From assembly GCF_003712195.1 (NCBI RefSeq), contig NZ_RDSD01000016.1:1-64000 (forward strand): a stretch of 64,000 nucleotides of DNA, in the 5' to 3' direction. The first letter of the stretch is position 1. Every line of letters starts with the position of its first letter. The notes under the pieces are model-generated. The model had not been told where the DNA came from, did not search any database, and saw only the letters and a list, made by a program, of their open reading frames with translations. This DNA comes from Proteiniphilum sp. X52 (lineage in GTDB: Bacteria > Bacteroidota > Bacteroidia > Bacteroidales > Dysgonomonadaceae). Below, piece after piece: positions 32,876 to 41,645 of this stretch. Position numbers and translations under genes: made by a program.

Positions 32876-35800
32876 ATGAAAAGAGAGATGTCATTTAAGT
32901 GGAAAGGATTTCTATTCGCATGGATGTGGATAATATCCTTGGCGATGTTCGCTCAAAACATTACCGTGACTGGAACGGTAACCAATGTTTACAATGAACC
33001 GGTTATCGGAGCGACGATTGTGGTACAGGGAAACGCAACGCATGGAACAGTGACCGATATAGACGGGAATTATACATTGAGCAATGTTCCCGCGGATGCC
33101 ACATTGCAATTCAGTTATGTGGGAATGGCCACTCAATCTGTTCCGGTAAACGGAAGAACAACCATTGAGGTTGTAATGGACTCCGACTCGGAAATGTTGG
33201 AAGAAGTGGTAGTGACGGCATTGGGAATCAAGAGGGATGCTAAAAAACTGGGATACGCGATTAGTAATGTCAGCTCGGAAGATTTACTCAGAACAGCCTC
33301 TCCGAATTTAGGATCGGCGCTATACGGGAAAGCTTCGGGGGTGCGCATTCAAACCGCGCCGGGCGGACTGACAGGATCTATATCTATCAATGTCAGAGGA
33401 TTGAGTTCTATTACAGGAACAAACCAGCCTTTGATTATTGTAGATGGTGTTCCCATTCACAACACCGATGCCAATACCGACGGTTATTGGGACAACCAAC
33501 GTATACAAACCAACGGTCTAGCGGACATCAATCCGGAAGACATAGAAAGTTTATCGATTTTGAAAGGAGCCTCCGCCTCCGCATTATACGGTTCGGAAGC
33601 CGCCAACGGGGTTGTGATGATCACCACAAAATCGGGTAAAGGCGTGCAAGGTTTCGGTGTTGATTTCAATGCCAGCTTGACGGCGGACGTTGTCGCGTAT
33701 ATGCCGAAATATCAAACAACGTTCGGACCTGGCGTGCGTGTAGGGTCTCGTATAGCTTCCGGATCCGATGCAGACGGATGGTATAATCGTACAGACAGGA
33801 ACGGAACGATGCGGCAAACATTTTACCCCACCACCACCTATTTTGGACCCAAATACGATGGCAGAGATGTTCTTTATTACGATGGAACCATGCGCAAATA
33901 TTCTCCGATCACCAGTGATCCTTGGAGTGATGTGTTCCGCACCGGATTGACCCAACAATACAATTTGGCTATCGTCAGAGGTGACGAGAAGGGAAATACC
34001 CGTCTTTCCTACACATATGTCGACAATTTACCCACTCAGTATAACTCTACATATGATAAGCATAATTTCAATCTGACAGGAAGTCAAAAAATATCGGAAG
34101 CCCTGAGTGTGGATTATGCCGTGAATTACATTCTGACAAACATAAAAAACCGCCCTTATCGGATAAGCCGGTTGACAAACAATTTTGGCGGTATGTTCGG
34201 GGCGTTCGATGACGTAAATTATTTGAGAGAGCATACCATGACCAGTTTAGGTTATAAAAATATGGCATACAATAATTCGAAACATTTGACACCGGATGAA
34301 GGTTTCGAATGGACTCCCTCTACCTATGCATTGGTCGACGAATATTATTGGAATATTTATGGACGGGAACAACTCGAAAAAAACAATCGCCTGATAGCCA
34401 GTGTTACTCCAACCTGGAGAATTATCGACGGTTTAACCCTTCGCGGGCGCATGGCAACCGACTTAATTGTTGATAAAATGGAGAGAAAAGAGAAGACGGA
34501 ACAATCCACTTTATTCAATGAATTCACCGGATATTATGGTCTTACGAATAGTCGTTATGAAATTTATTATGGCGACATAATGCTTACTTACGATACAAAC
34601 CTGACTGATGCGGTAGGCCTTTTGGCGTCAGTTGGTTGGCAAGGACGAACCGAGACAAATTATGAATCCAGTGTCGGGACTTCCGGGGGCCTTTCAGTGG
34701 AAAACTGGTTCCATTTGAATGCCAGCAAAGAAACAAAAAATGCAGATATGGTACTGAGTGAGCTTTTAAAGACGGCTTTTTTCGGGACCGTAAGCCTTTC
34801 CTATAATAACTGGGCTTTTGTGGAAGCAACAGGACGCCAGGAAAAAACCTCAACCCTGGCCAGCGGAAACAATTCGTTCTTCTATCCATCGGTAAACAGT
34901 AGTATTATTTTCTCAGAACTGATGGGAGACAGCAAACCGGCATGGTACGACTACGGTAAAATCCGCGCATCCTACGGCATTGTGGGAAATGCCCCGCAAA
35001 TTTACAAAGCGACGAAGGCATATGAGCAAAACAGCGCCTCAGGATACATCTACAATAGAATCCCTGTGGTAATCGGTAACGAAGGGATCAAACCGGAGAA
35101 GAAGTATGAATGGGAATTCGGATTGGAAAGCAGATTCTTCGCGAATCGTTTAGGATTGGATATGTCTTTCTATACCAATACCGTGAAAGACCAGATCCTG
35201 GAAACGACCATGCCCTCCTCTTCCGGAGCCAGAGGGATCTGGATGAATGTGGGTGAATTACAGAACAAGGGATGGGAGGTTTCGGTACACGGGACTCCCA
35301 TACTGACCAAAGATTGGTCATGGAAAGTTCAGGGTAATTTTGCCCTGAATAGGAATAAAGTAACAAAACTGGCCGAGGGAATTAATACGTTGCAACACAG
35401 AAATGAAGATAACGGATCATTGTTTCTTTATTCCAAGGTAGGGGAGCCGATGGGCGACTTCTATTCATTAGCCCCGGCCAAAGACGAAAACGGAAATAAT
35501 ATTATCGGGAGTGACGGACTTTATAAACTGACCGATGAGCCGGTGAAAGTGGGAAATGCCATGCCTAAATTTGTCGGCGGATTCGCCACATCGGTAGCTT
35601 ACAAAAACATTTCTCTGGATGCTAGTTTTGACTATCGTGTAGGCGGAGCTATTCTGAACATGCCTTATCAATATTTAATGGGACGCGGTTCACTGGAAAG
35701 CTCCATGCAATACCGGGATGCGGAACACGGAGGGATGACCTATTATCTGGATGCGAACACGAATAGCGTCCCCTATAGTGGAGCGCAAGGCCCTAATGGG

Positions 35801-36205
35801 GAAAAGATCTATGATAACGGAATGATCTTACCGGGGGTTAAAGAAGACGGAACGCCCAATGACATTATGATCCAAGCCGACAAGTATTACAACTGGACAT
35901 ACAATTGGGGTGGTTGGGATCCGTCAGGTCCGACCTTCTATTCTCATTCCGTATTTGACAACAGCTACGTGAAATTGCGTGAATTATCCCTGACTTATAG
36001 CTTTGCGTCGGCTCTCACTTCAAAATTCAATTGCAAAAATTTACAGTTATCTGTTTGGGGACGTAATTTATTCTATCTCTATAAGAACCTGCCGGACTTC
36101 GATGCCGAAGCAACTGACGGTACAAGCTGGATTTCTCAGGCTGTTATCGGAGGATCAACGGCTACTACCCGTTCTTTCGGAATTTCTTTACGTGCCAGTT
36201 TCTGA
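32876..36205 (+). CDS. SusC/RagA family TonB-linked outer-membrane transporter of the fucose locus
   Basis: 1109 residues. Signal region MKREMSFKWKGFLFAWMWII ending near FAQN, carboxypeptidase-D-regulatory-like domain (GTVTNVYNEPVIGATI, GTVTDIDGNYTLSNVP), then EEVVVTALGIKRDAKKLGYA at the start of the plug and SLSILKGASASALYGSEAANGVV inside it. The beta-barrel ends TTRSFGISLRASF with C-terminal Phe. It transports oligosaccharide across the outer membrane using TonB energy. susD2 follows after 34 bp. The promoter with a fucose-type operator is far upstream (32270). Confidence 0.97.
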   Translation: MKREMSFKWKGFLFAWMWIISLAMFAQNITVTGTVTNVYNEPVIGATIVVQGNATHGTVTDIDGNYTLSNVPADATLQFSYVGMATQSVPVNGRTTIEVVMDSDSEMLEEVVVTALGIKRDAKKLGYAISNVSSEDLLRTASPNLGSALYGKASGVRIQTAPGGLTGSISINVRGLSSITGTNQPLIIVDGVPIHNTDANTDGYWDNQRIQTNGLADINPEDIESLSILKGASASALYGSEAANGVVMITTKSGKGVQGFGVDFNASLTADVVAYMPKYQTTFGPGVRVGSRIASGSDADGWYNRTDRNGTMRQTFYPTTTYFGPKYDGRDVLYYDGTMRKYSPITSDPWSDVFRTGLTQQYNLAIVRGDEKGNTRLSYTYVDNLPTQYNSTYDKHNFNLTGSQKISEALSVDYAVNYILTNIKNRPYRISRLTNNFGGMFGAFDDVNYLREHTMTSLGYKNMAYNNSKHLTPDEGFEWTPSTYALVDEYYWNIYGREQLEKNNRLIASVTPTWRIIDGLTLRGRMATDLIVDKMERKEKTEQSTLFNEFTGYYGLTNSRYEIYYGDIMLTYDTNLTDAVGLLASVGWQGRTETNYESSVGTSGGLSVENWFHLNASKETKNADMVLSELLKTAFFGTVSLSYNNWAFVEATGRQEKTSTLASGNNSFFYPSVNSSIIFSELMGDSKPAWYDYGKIRASYGIVGNAPQIYKATKAYEQNSASGYIYNRIPVVIGNEGIKPEKKYEWEFGLESRFFANRLGLDMSFYTNTVKDQILETTMPSSSGARGIWMNVGELQNKGWEVSVHGTPILTKDWSWKVQGNFALNRNKVTKLAEGINTLQHRNEDNGSLFLYSKVGEPMGDFYSLAPAKDENGNNIIGSDGLYKLTDEPVKVGNAMPKFVGGFATSVAYKNISLDASFDYRVGGAILNMPYQYLMGRGSLESSMQYRDAEHGGMTYYLDANTNSVPYSGAQGPNGEKIYDNGMILPGVKEDGTPNDIMIQADKYYNWTYNWGGWDPSGPTFYSHSVFDNSYVKLRELSLTYSFASALTSKFNCKNLQLSVWGRNLFYLYKNLPDFDAEATDGTSWISQAVIGGSTATTRSFGISLRASF

Positions 36206-36239
36206 AATAATCTGATCTTAACATTAAAAAGCAACTAAA

Positions 36240-37817
36240 ATGAAAAGAATATTTATACTGATGATAGGATTAGGATTGGTTGCCGGCTTTAATCGCTGTG
36301 CCGATGACGACTACTCTAGTAAATACAATAATCCGGAACAAACATCGGAACCATCCATCGAAAAATTGATGACAGGCGTCTTCCATGCCGGAAGAGATTT
36401 CACATTCAATTCCTACTGGCGTTCCTACACATGGGAAAATGGCGTTATGGGCGTTTATGCACAAACGATCGGTTTCTTAAATGCTCCGGGGGGTATGTAT
36501 ACGGCAAATGACAGTTATGCCAACAATCGTTGGGAAAATTTTTATGATGTTTTGGCTCAATTTCGTATATTACAGCATGAATTCGGGAAATTAGATGCCG
36601 TACAACAAGCCAATTACAAAGTTTTCGTGAACTTGTCCGAAATATTTGTGTACGATCATCTGTCTCAAATTATAGATACCTTCGGGGATGTACCCTTCTC
36701 GAAAGCGGGCTACCTTTATATTACCAACGATTTGCAGGGATCATATCCATCTTATGATAAAGCGACTGATATCTATTCGGAGATGCTTGACAGGCTGGGA
36801 GAAATTTATACCGAATTAAATGCGATAGGGAGTCCAAATAACATCCTTGCCGCGCAAGACTTTATCAACAAAGGAGATCTTTCTTTATGGATAAAATATT
36901 GCAATTCACTTCGATTGCGATTAGCCATGCGGGTCGCCTCTCAAGGTGATCTCTCTTCGAAAGGCAGGCAAATTGTCGCGGAAATTCTGAACGGTAACTA
37001 TCCGCTTGTCTCGGCACTAACTGAAACAATCCAGGTACTTCCCGACACCCGGGACTTCAATTACGGAGATGAATTCCGTGATGGATTCAAAGATCACAGC
37101 CGGGCTTCACAAGAAATGCTGAACGTCTTGCTCACCGAAGGGACTTTAGGAGAGAACGATCCTCGCTTACCTATCATGTATTCCACCAATGCCGCAGGAG
37201 AGTATAAAGGATTGTCCACCCACGAAACCTATGCCGAGCAACAAACCAACACTAATCTTTCAGAATCTCAACGCGTTTATTCTCGCATTGATTCCACAAC
37301 GGTTATATTTAACAGAAACCTAATAAGTCCCATTGTGACTGCCGCGGAGGTTGACTTCATGAAAGCCGAAGCGTTCCAAAGAGGTTGGGCAGATGGAGAT
37401 GCCAAGCAAGCTTTTATCGACGGAATACTACATTCCACCCAATTCTACTTTGAAGAAAACAAAGTAAGCCCAAGCAGCGACGGGACAAAAATGGATATTC
37501 CCGCTGAATCCCTCATTGTGGCGTATGCTGAAAAAGTCTGGAATGCAGCCACAAACAAAGAGATCGCAATTATTACTCAAAAATGGCTGAACTTTGGATT
37601 TTTACAACCTTTTCAGGCATGGAACGAAATCCGCCGTACAGGATATCCGGAGTTCTACTATCCGGAAGATGTAACTGCCCAATTGTTAAAGACTCTTCCC
37701 AACCGGGTTCGATATCCGGCTTCGGAACGAAATAACAACACTGAGAATTATAATGCGCAAGTCCAGTCTATGGGAGGAACGGATGACGCTTATATCAAAC
37801 CATTCTGGGCTAAATAA
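36240..37817 (+). CDS. SusD-like outer-membrane lipoprotein of the fucose locus
   Basis: 525 residues. Signal peptide ends at Cys 20 (AGFNRC), followed by ADDDYSS. The sequence belongs to the SusD-like_2 type (PF12771): early YNNPEQTSEPSIEKLMTGV, then FVNLSEIFVYDHLSQIIDTFGDVPFSKAG, shown here as DHLSQIIDTFGDVPFS, WIKYCNSLRLRLAMRV, and near the end QKWLNFGFLQPFQAWNEIRRTGYPEF (short form FQAWNEIRRTGYP). It pairs with SusC2 to capture glycan at the cell surface. A strong hairpin with a T-run follows. Confidence 0.93.
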   Translation: MKRIFILMIGLGLVAGFNRCADDDYSSKYNNPEQTSEPSIEKLMTGVFHAGRDFTFNSYWRSYTWENGVMGVYAQTIGFLNAPGGMYTANDSYANNRWENFYDVLAQFRILQHEFGKLDAVQQANYKVFVNLSEIFVYDHLSQIIDTFGDVPFSKAGYLYITNDLQGSYPSYDKATDIYSEMLDRLGEIYTELNAIGSPNNILAAQDFINKGDLSLWIKYCNSLRLRLAMRVASQGDLSSKGRQIVAEILNGNYPLVSALTETIQVLPDTRDFNYGDEFRDGFKDHSRASQEMLNVLLTEGTLGENDPRLPIMYSTNAAGEYKGLSTHETYAEQQTNTNLSESQRVYSRIDSTTVIFNRNLISPIVTAAEVDFMKAEAFQRGWADGDAKQAFIDGILHSTQFYFEENKVSPSSDGTKMDIPAESLIVAYAEKVWNAATNKEIAIITQKWLNFGFLQPFQAWNEIRRTGYPEFYYPEDVTAQLLKTLPNRVRYPASERNNNTENYNAQVQSMGGTDDAYIKPFWAK

Positions 37818-37856
37818 CAACAATGGAGTGACAAGTAAGCCATTGGATTAAACAGC

Positions 37857-37901
37857 AAGGGAATCGGGAGAATACCGATGGTTATTCTCCTGGGTTCCCT
37901 T
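37857..37901 (+). terminator. Hairpin with T-run between susD2 and the first fucosidase
   Basis: Arms 37857-37876 (starting AAGGGAAT, ending GAATACC) and 37880-37901 (starting GGTTATTC, ending GTTCCCTT) pair over about 18 positions with a few mismatches, followed by TTTTC. It looks like a partial terminator that would lower expression of the three enzyme genes relative to susCD2. Confidence 0.75.
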
Positions 37902-37918
37902 TTCACACAAAAAGAAAA

Positions 37919-39307
37919 ATGCACAAAAAACAAATCTTGATCTTGTGTGGGATACTATTCTCCGCACTGATCCATTCCCAGCAGGGTTTCGTACACGAAC
38001 AATCGAAAGGATATGTCTGGCCGGAAGAAGAGAACGTCCTCAAAAAACTGGATGAGTGGCAGGATCTCAAATTCGGGGTACTGTTCCATTGGGGTCTATA
38101 CTCCGTCCCGGGAATAGTGGAATCATGGTCGATCTGTTCGGAAGATGTCGATTGGATACCGCGCGACAGTACGGTCTCCTATGAGGAATACAAGCGTTGG
38201 TACTGGGGGTTGAAAGACCGGTTCAATCCGGTAGACTTCGATCCCGGCCAGTGGAGTGACGTGATGGAAAAGGCGGGAATGAGATATGCCATCTTCACCA
38301 CCAAACATCATGACGGTTTCAACCTGTTCGATACGAAAGAATCGGATTTCTCCATCGCTAAAGGCCCCTTCAAAAACCATCCGAAAGCCGATGTGGCAAA
38401 ATACGTGTTTGAAGCCTTCCGACAAAAGGATTTTATGGTGGGAGCCTATTTCTCCAAACCCGACTGGCATAGCCAATATTACTGGTGGGACTATTTTGCC
38501 ACCCCTACCCGGAATGTAAACTACAAAATCGAACGCCACCCGGAACGATGGGAGAAATTCAAACAATTCACTTTCAGACAGATACAGGAGTTGATGACCC
38601 ACTACGGTGATATAGACATCCTTTGGCTCGACGGCGGATGGGTAGCTCCTCCCAGACAGGATATCGATATGGACAGGATCGCGGCAATGGCGCGCGGCAA
38701 CCAGCCCGGTTTGCTGATCGTAGACCGCACCATCCGCGGGAAATACGAGAACTACCAGACACCGGAACGCTCCATTCCCGCGGAACAACTCACCTACCCC
38801 TGGGAAAGTTGTATTCCTCTGAGCAGCGACTGGGGGTGGATACCGGACGCCTCCTTCAAGACACCGGCCGAAGTGATCGCGCTGCTGGTCGAAGTGACGG
38901 CAAAGGGAGGAAACTTTCTCCTGGGTGTGGGACCCACACCCGAAGGGATTATCCAGCCGGAAGTGGAAGGAATATTGAAAGAGATCGGCGACTGGCTGAA
39001 AATAAACGGCAAAAGCATATACAACACCCGTATCACTCCTCATTACCATAGCGGGGACGTATGGTTCACAGCAGACAAGGACAGCAAAACAACCTACGCC
39101 CTTTATGTTCCTGAAAGCGGAAAGGAAATTCCCCCGGTGGTCGAGTGGGAAGGCAACACACCCAAAAAAGGAAGCAAGGTGACTCTTCTCCACACCCGAA
39201 AACAGGTAAAATGGAGAGTAGAGGAAAATAAAACCCGTATCGTTTTGCCGGTTATAAAAAATCATGCTAACTTGCCATTGGTATTTTCATTTGAAACGAG
39301 CAAATAA
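37919..39307 (+). CDS. Alpha-L-fucosidase, GH29
   Basis: 462 residues. Signal peptide MHKKQILILCGILFSALIHS. The GH29 catalytic barrel has DLKFGVLFHWGLYSVPG, YAIFTTKHHDGFNLFDT and GDIDILWLDGGWV, where Asp 238 is the expected nucleophile. The later WESCIPLSSDWGW and GGNFLLGVGPTPEG motifs are standard. A short beta-sandwich domain ends the protein. It releases terminal alpha-L-fucose by a retaining mechanism, probably in the periplasm, and feeds FucP/FucI. The acid/base residue is not identified. The second fucosidase follows after 102 bp. Confidence 0.94.
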   Translation: MHKKQILILCGILFSALIHSQQGFVHEQSKGYVWPEEENVLKKLDEWQDLKFGVLFHWGLYSVPGIVESWSICSEDVDWIPRDSTVSYEEYKRWYWGLKDRFNPVDFDPGQWSDVMEKAGMRYAIFTTKHHDGFNLFDTKESDFSIAKGPFKNHPKADVAKYVFEAFRQKDFMVGAYFSKPDWHSQYYWWDYFATPTRNVNYKIERHPERWEKFKQFTFRQIQELMTHYGDIDILWLDGGWVAPPRQDIDMDRIAAMARGNQPGLLIVDRTIRGKYENYQTPERSIPAEQLTYPWESCIPLSSDWGWIPDASFKTPAEVIALLVEVTAKGGNFLLGVGPTPEGIIQPEVEGILKEIGDWLKINGKSIYNTRITPHYHSGDVWFTADKDSKTTYALYVPESGKEIPPVVEWEGNTPKKGSKVTLLHTRKQVKWRVEENKTRIVLPVIKNHANLPLVFSFETSK

Positions 39308-39409
39308 ACCTTTTTCACACAAGAAAACTATTAAAGCGGAGTTCCATTATGATACCTTTGAGAATAAAAGTATTCATCATATGAAACGAGCAGATAAATC
39401 ATTCCAATA

Positions 39410-41638
39410 ATGCAAAAAATGATTCTATTCCTGGCCGGCATTCTTCTTTTATCTTGCCAAACAGGATCACAAAGTTCCATCACACCTCGAAGCACAATCA
39501 AAATAGAAGAGGGAGACAGTAAAGAGCTCATTATCGAAAAGGCGGCTCATGTGGTTCCTACAAAGAACCAGTTAGATGCCTTGAGAAACGAATTCATCGC
39601 TTTTATTCACTTCGGCCCCAACACCTTTACCCGTAAAGAGTGGGGCGACGGCATGGAAGACCCGGCGGTTTTTGATCTGAAAACGCTCGACACCGACCAG
39701 TGGTGTCAGGCCATGAAAGCAGCCGGCATGAAAATGGTCATCCTCACCGTCAAGCATCATGACGGATTCGTGCTGTGGCAAAGCCGTTACACCGACCATG
39801 GCATCATGTCGTCGGGGTTCCTCGGAGGGAAAGGCGATATACTCAAAGACCTTTCGGAATCATGCGAGAAATATGGGTTGAAACTCGGCGTTTATCTCTC
39901 CCCGGCAGATTTGTATCAAATTGAACATCCCGAAGGGTTGTACGGCAACCTGAGTGAATATAGAAAACGCACCATTCCGCGCGAGGTGCCGGGTCGCCCG
40001 TTCGAAAACAAAACCACGTTCGAGTTCGAAGTGGATGATTACAATGAATATTTCCTGAATCAGCTTTTCGAGATACTGACAGAATATGGCGAGATCCATG
40101 AAGTATGGTTTGATGGCGCGCATCCCAAAAGAAAAGGCGGACAGACATATCACTATCCGGCATGGAAGGAACTGATCCGTACCCTCGCGCCCAAGGCGGT
40201 CATTTTCGGGCGTGAAGATATCCGCTGGTGCGGCAATGAAGCAGGAGCCACACGGCCTAACGAGTGGAACGTGATCACTTATCCCGAAGATCCCCATTCC
40301 TCCACCCATTTTTCCGATCTGACCAATACCGATCTGGGCTCAAGGGAGAAGCTTTATGAGGGTAAATACCTTCATTACCAACAGGCCGAGACCAATACCT
40401 CCATTCGCGAAGGGTGGTTTTACCGCGACGATACGCACCAGAAAGTGCGGACCGCCGACGATTTGTTCGACATTTACGAACGTTCCGTCGGGGGAAATTC
40501 CACATTCCTGCTGAATATTCCACCCAACCGTGAAGGGACATTCTCTCCCCGGGATGTAGAGGCGCTCGAAGAAGTGGGAAAACGAATCCGGGAAACTTAC
40601 CAAGTAAACCTCTTGCAAGATGCCAAAGGGCCGAAACAGGCACTGGACGGCGATCCGGACACCTACCTGTTATTGCCTGAAAACAAGCGCGAGATCGTCG
40701 TCACACTCCCCGCGCCCGCCACGATCAACCGGCTGATGTTACAGGAAGCCATCGCCACCCACAGTGAACGAGTGGAACAACATGCGGTGGACGCATGGAT
40801 AGACAATCAGTGGAAAGAGGTTGCCACGGCGACCAACATCGGTTATAAGCGTATTCTCCGTTTTCCCGAAGTCACGACCGATAAGATACGTGTCCGTGTG
40901 TTGGAGTCACGGCTTGATCCGGCTATCAGCCACATATCGGCACACTATTACCGTACCCGCCCGCCCCAACTGGCGTTTACCCGCGACAAAGAGGGAATGG
41001 TCACCATTGCGCCGTTGCAAACCGAATTCAATTGGAATCCCCACGGGGAGAATGCCGCCGACAACCTGAATACCGGATATGAGATTTTTTACACGCTCGA
41101 CGGATCGGAACCGACCCAGAATTCCCAACGATACGAGAATCCTGTAAAAGTGGAGAACAATGTGCTGAAAGCAGTCTCGTTCAACAATGACGTGCAAGGG
41201 CCGGTACATAGCGAAGCATTCGGAATTGTGAAAAAAGACTGGGTATTGCTCGGCGTCAATAGTCAACGAAGCGACCGCGCCGCGGCCCCGCACGCTTTCG
41301 ATGCAAATCGCCGCACTTACTGGCAATCACAGGAAGGCGCAATGCCTCACTTCATCGCTATTGATCTTGGCAAGGAATATGAACTGAAGGCGATGGTATA
41401 CACACCTCAGACCTTTCACTCCGAGGGGATGATGGCCAAAGGAAATATTCAGGTCAGCGCTGACGGGAAAAACTGGAAAACGGTGGAAACCTTTGAATTC
41501 GGGAATCTGATGAACGATCCCACTCCGCGGACACACCCATTCGGCAAGCCTGTAACTGCCCGTTATATACGGGTACAAGCCACAGCCATCGCGGGAGACG
41601 GAAGATCGGTAGCAATCGCGGAGTTGGATTTTTTGTAA
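39410..41638 (+). CDS. Alpha-L-fucosidase, GH29, with C-terminal accessory domains
   Basis: 742 residues. Lipobox at Cys 16 (LLLSC), so probably a lipoprotein. The GH29 barrel (about 50-400) has FIHFGPNTFTRKEWGDG, MVILTVKHHDGFVLWQS and IHEVWFDGAH, where Asp 235 is the expected nucleophile. It then carries a beta-sandwich region (about 410-510), a chitobiase-C-like segment (YEIFYTLDGSEPT near 560) and a final F5/8 type C (discoidin-like) domain (FDANRRTYWQS to ARYIRVQATAI). Such multidomain enzymes resemble GH29 subfamily B, which prefers branched alpha-1,3/1,4-fucose; that specificity is inference. Seven bases separate it from the GH3 gene. Confidence 0.93.
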   Translation: MQKMILFLAGILLLSCQTGSQSSITPRSTIKIEEGDSKELIIEKAAHVVPTKNQLDALRNEFIAFIHFGPNTFTRKEWGDGMEDPAVFDLKTLDTDQWCQAMKAAGMKMVILTVKHHDGFVLWQSRYTDHGIMSSGFLGGKGDILKDLSESCEKYGLKLGVYLSPADLYQIEHPEGLYGNLSEYRKRTIPREVPGRPFENKTTFEFEVDDYNEYFLNQLFEILTEYGEIHEVWFDGAHPKRKGGQTYHYPAWKELIRTLAPKAVIFGREDIRWCGNEAGATRPNEWNVITYPEDPHSSTHFSDLTNTDLGSREKLYEGKYLHYQQAETNTSIREGWFYRDDTHQKVRTADDLFDIYERSVGGNSTFLLNIPPNREGTFSPRDVEALEEVGKRIRETYQVNLLQDAKGPKQALDGDPDTYLLLPENKREIVVTLPAPATINRLMLQEAIATHSERVEQHAVDAWIDNQWKEVATATNIGYKRILRFPEVTTDKIRVRVLESRLDPAISHISAHYYRTRPPQLAFTRDKEGMVTIAPLQTEFNWNPHGENAADNLNTGYEIFYTLDGSEPTQNSQRYENPVKVENNVLKAVSFNNDVQGPVHSEAFGIVKKDWVLLGVNSQRSDRAAAPHAFDANRRTYWQSQEGAMPHFIAIDLGKEYELKAMVYTPQTFHSEGMMAKGNIQVSADGKNWKTVETFEFGNLMNDPTPRTHPFGKPVTARYIRVQATAIAGDGRSVAIAELDFL

Positions 41639-41645
41639 TTAAATA

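Noticed and set aside
38123-39265. 380-codon open frame antisense to the first fucosidase
   Set aside because: The plus strand encodes a complete GH29 enzyme with all motifs, and the antisense product resembles nothing.
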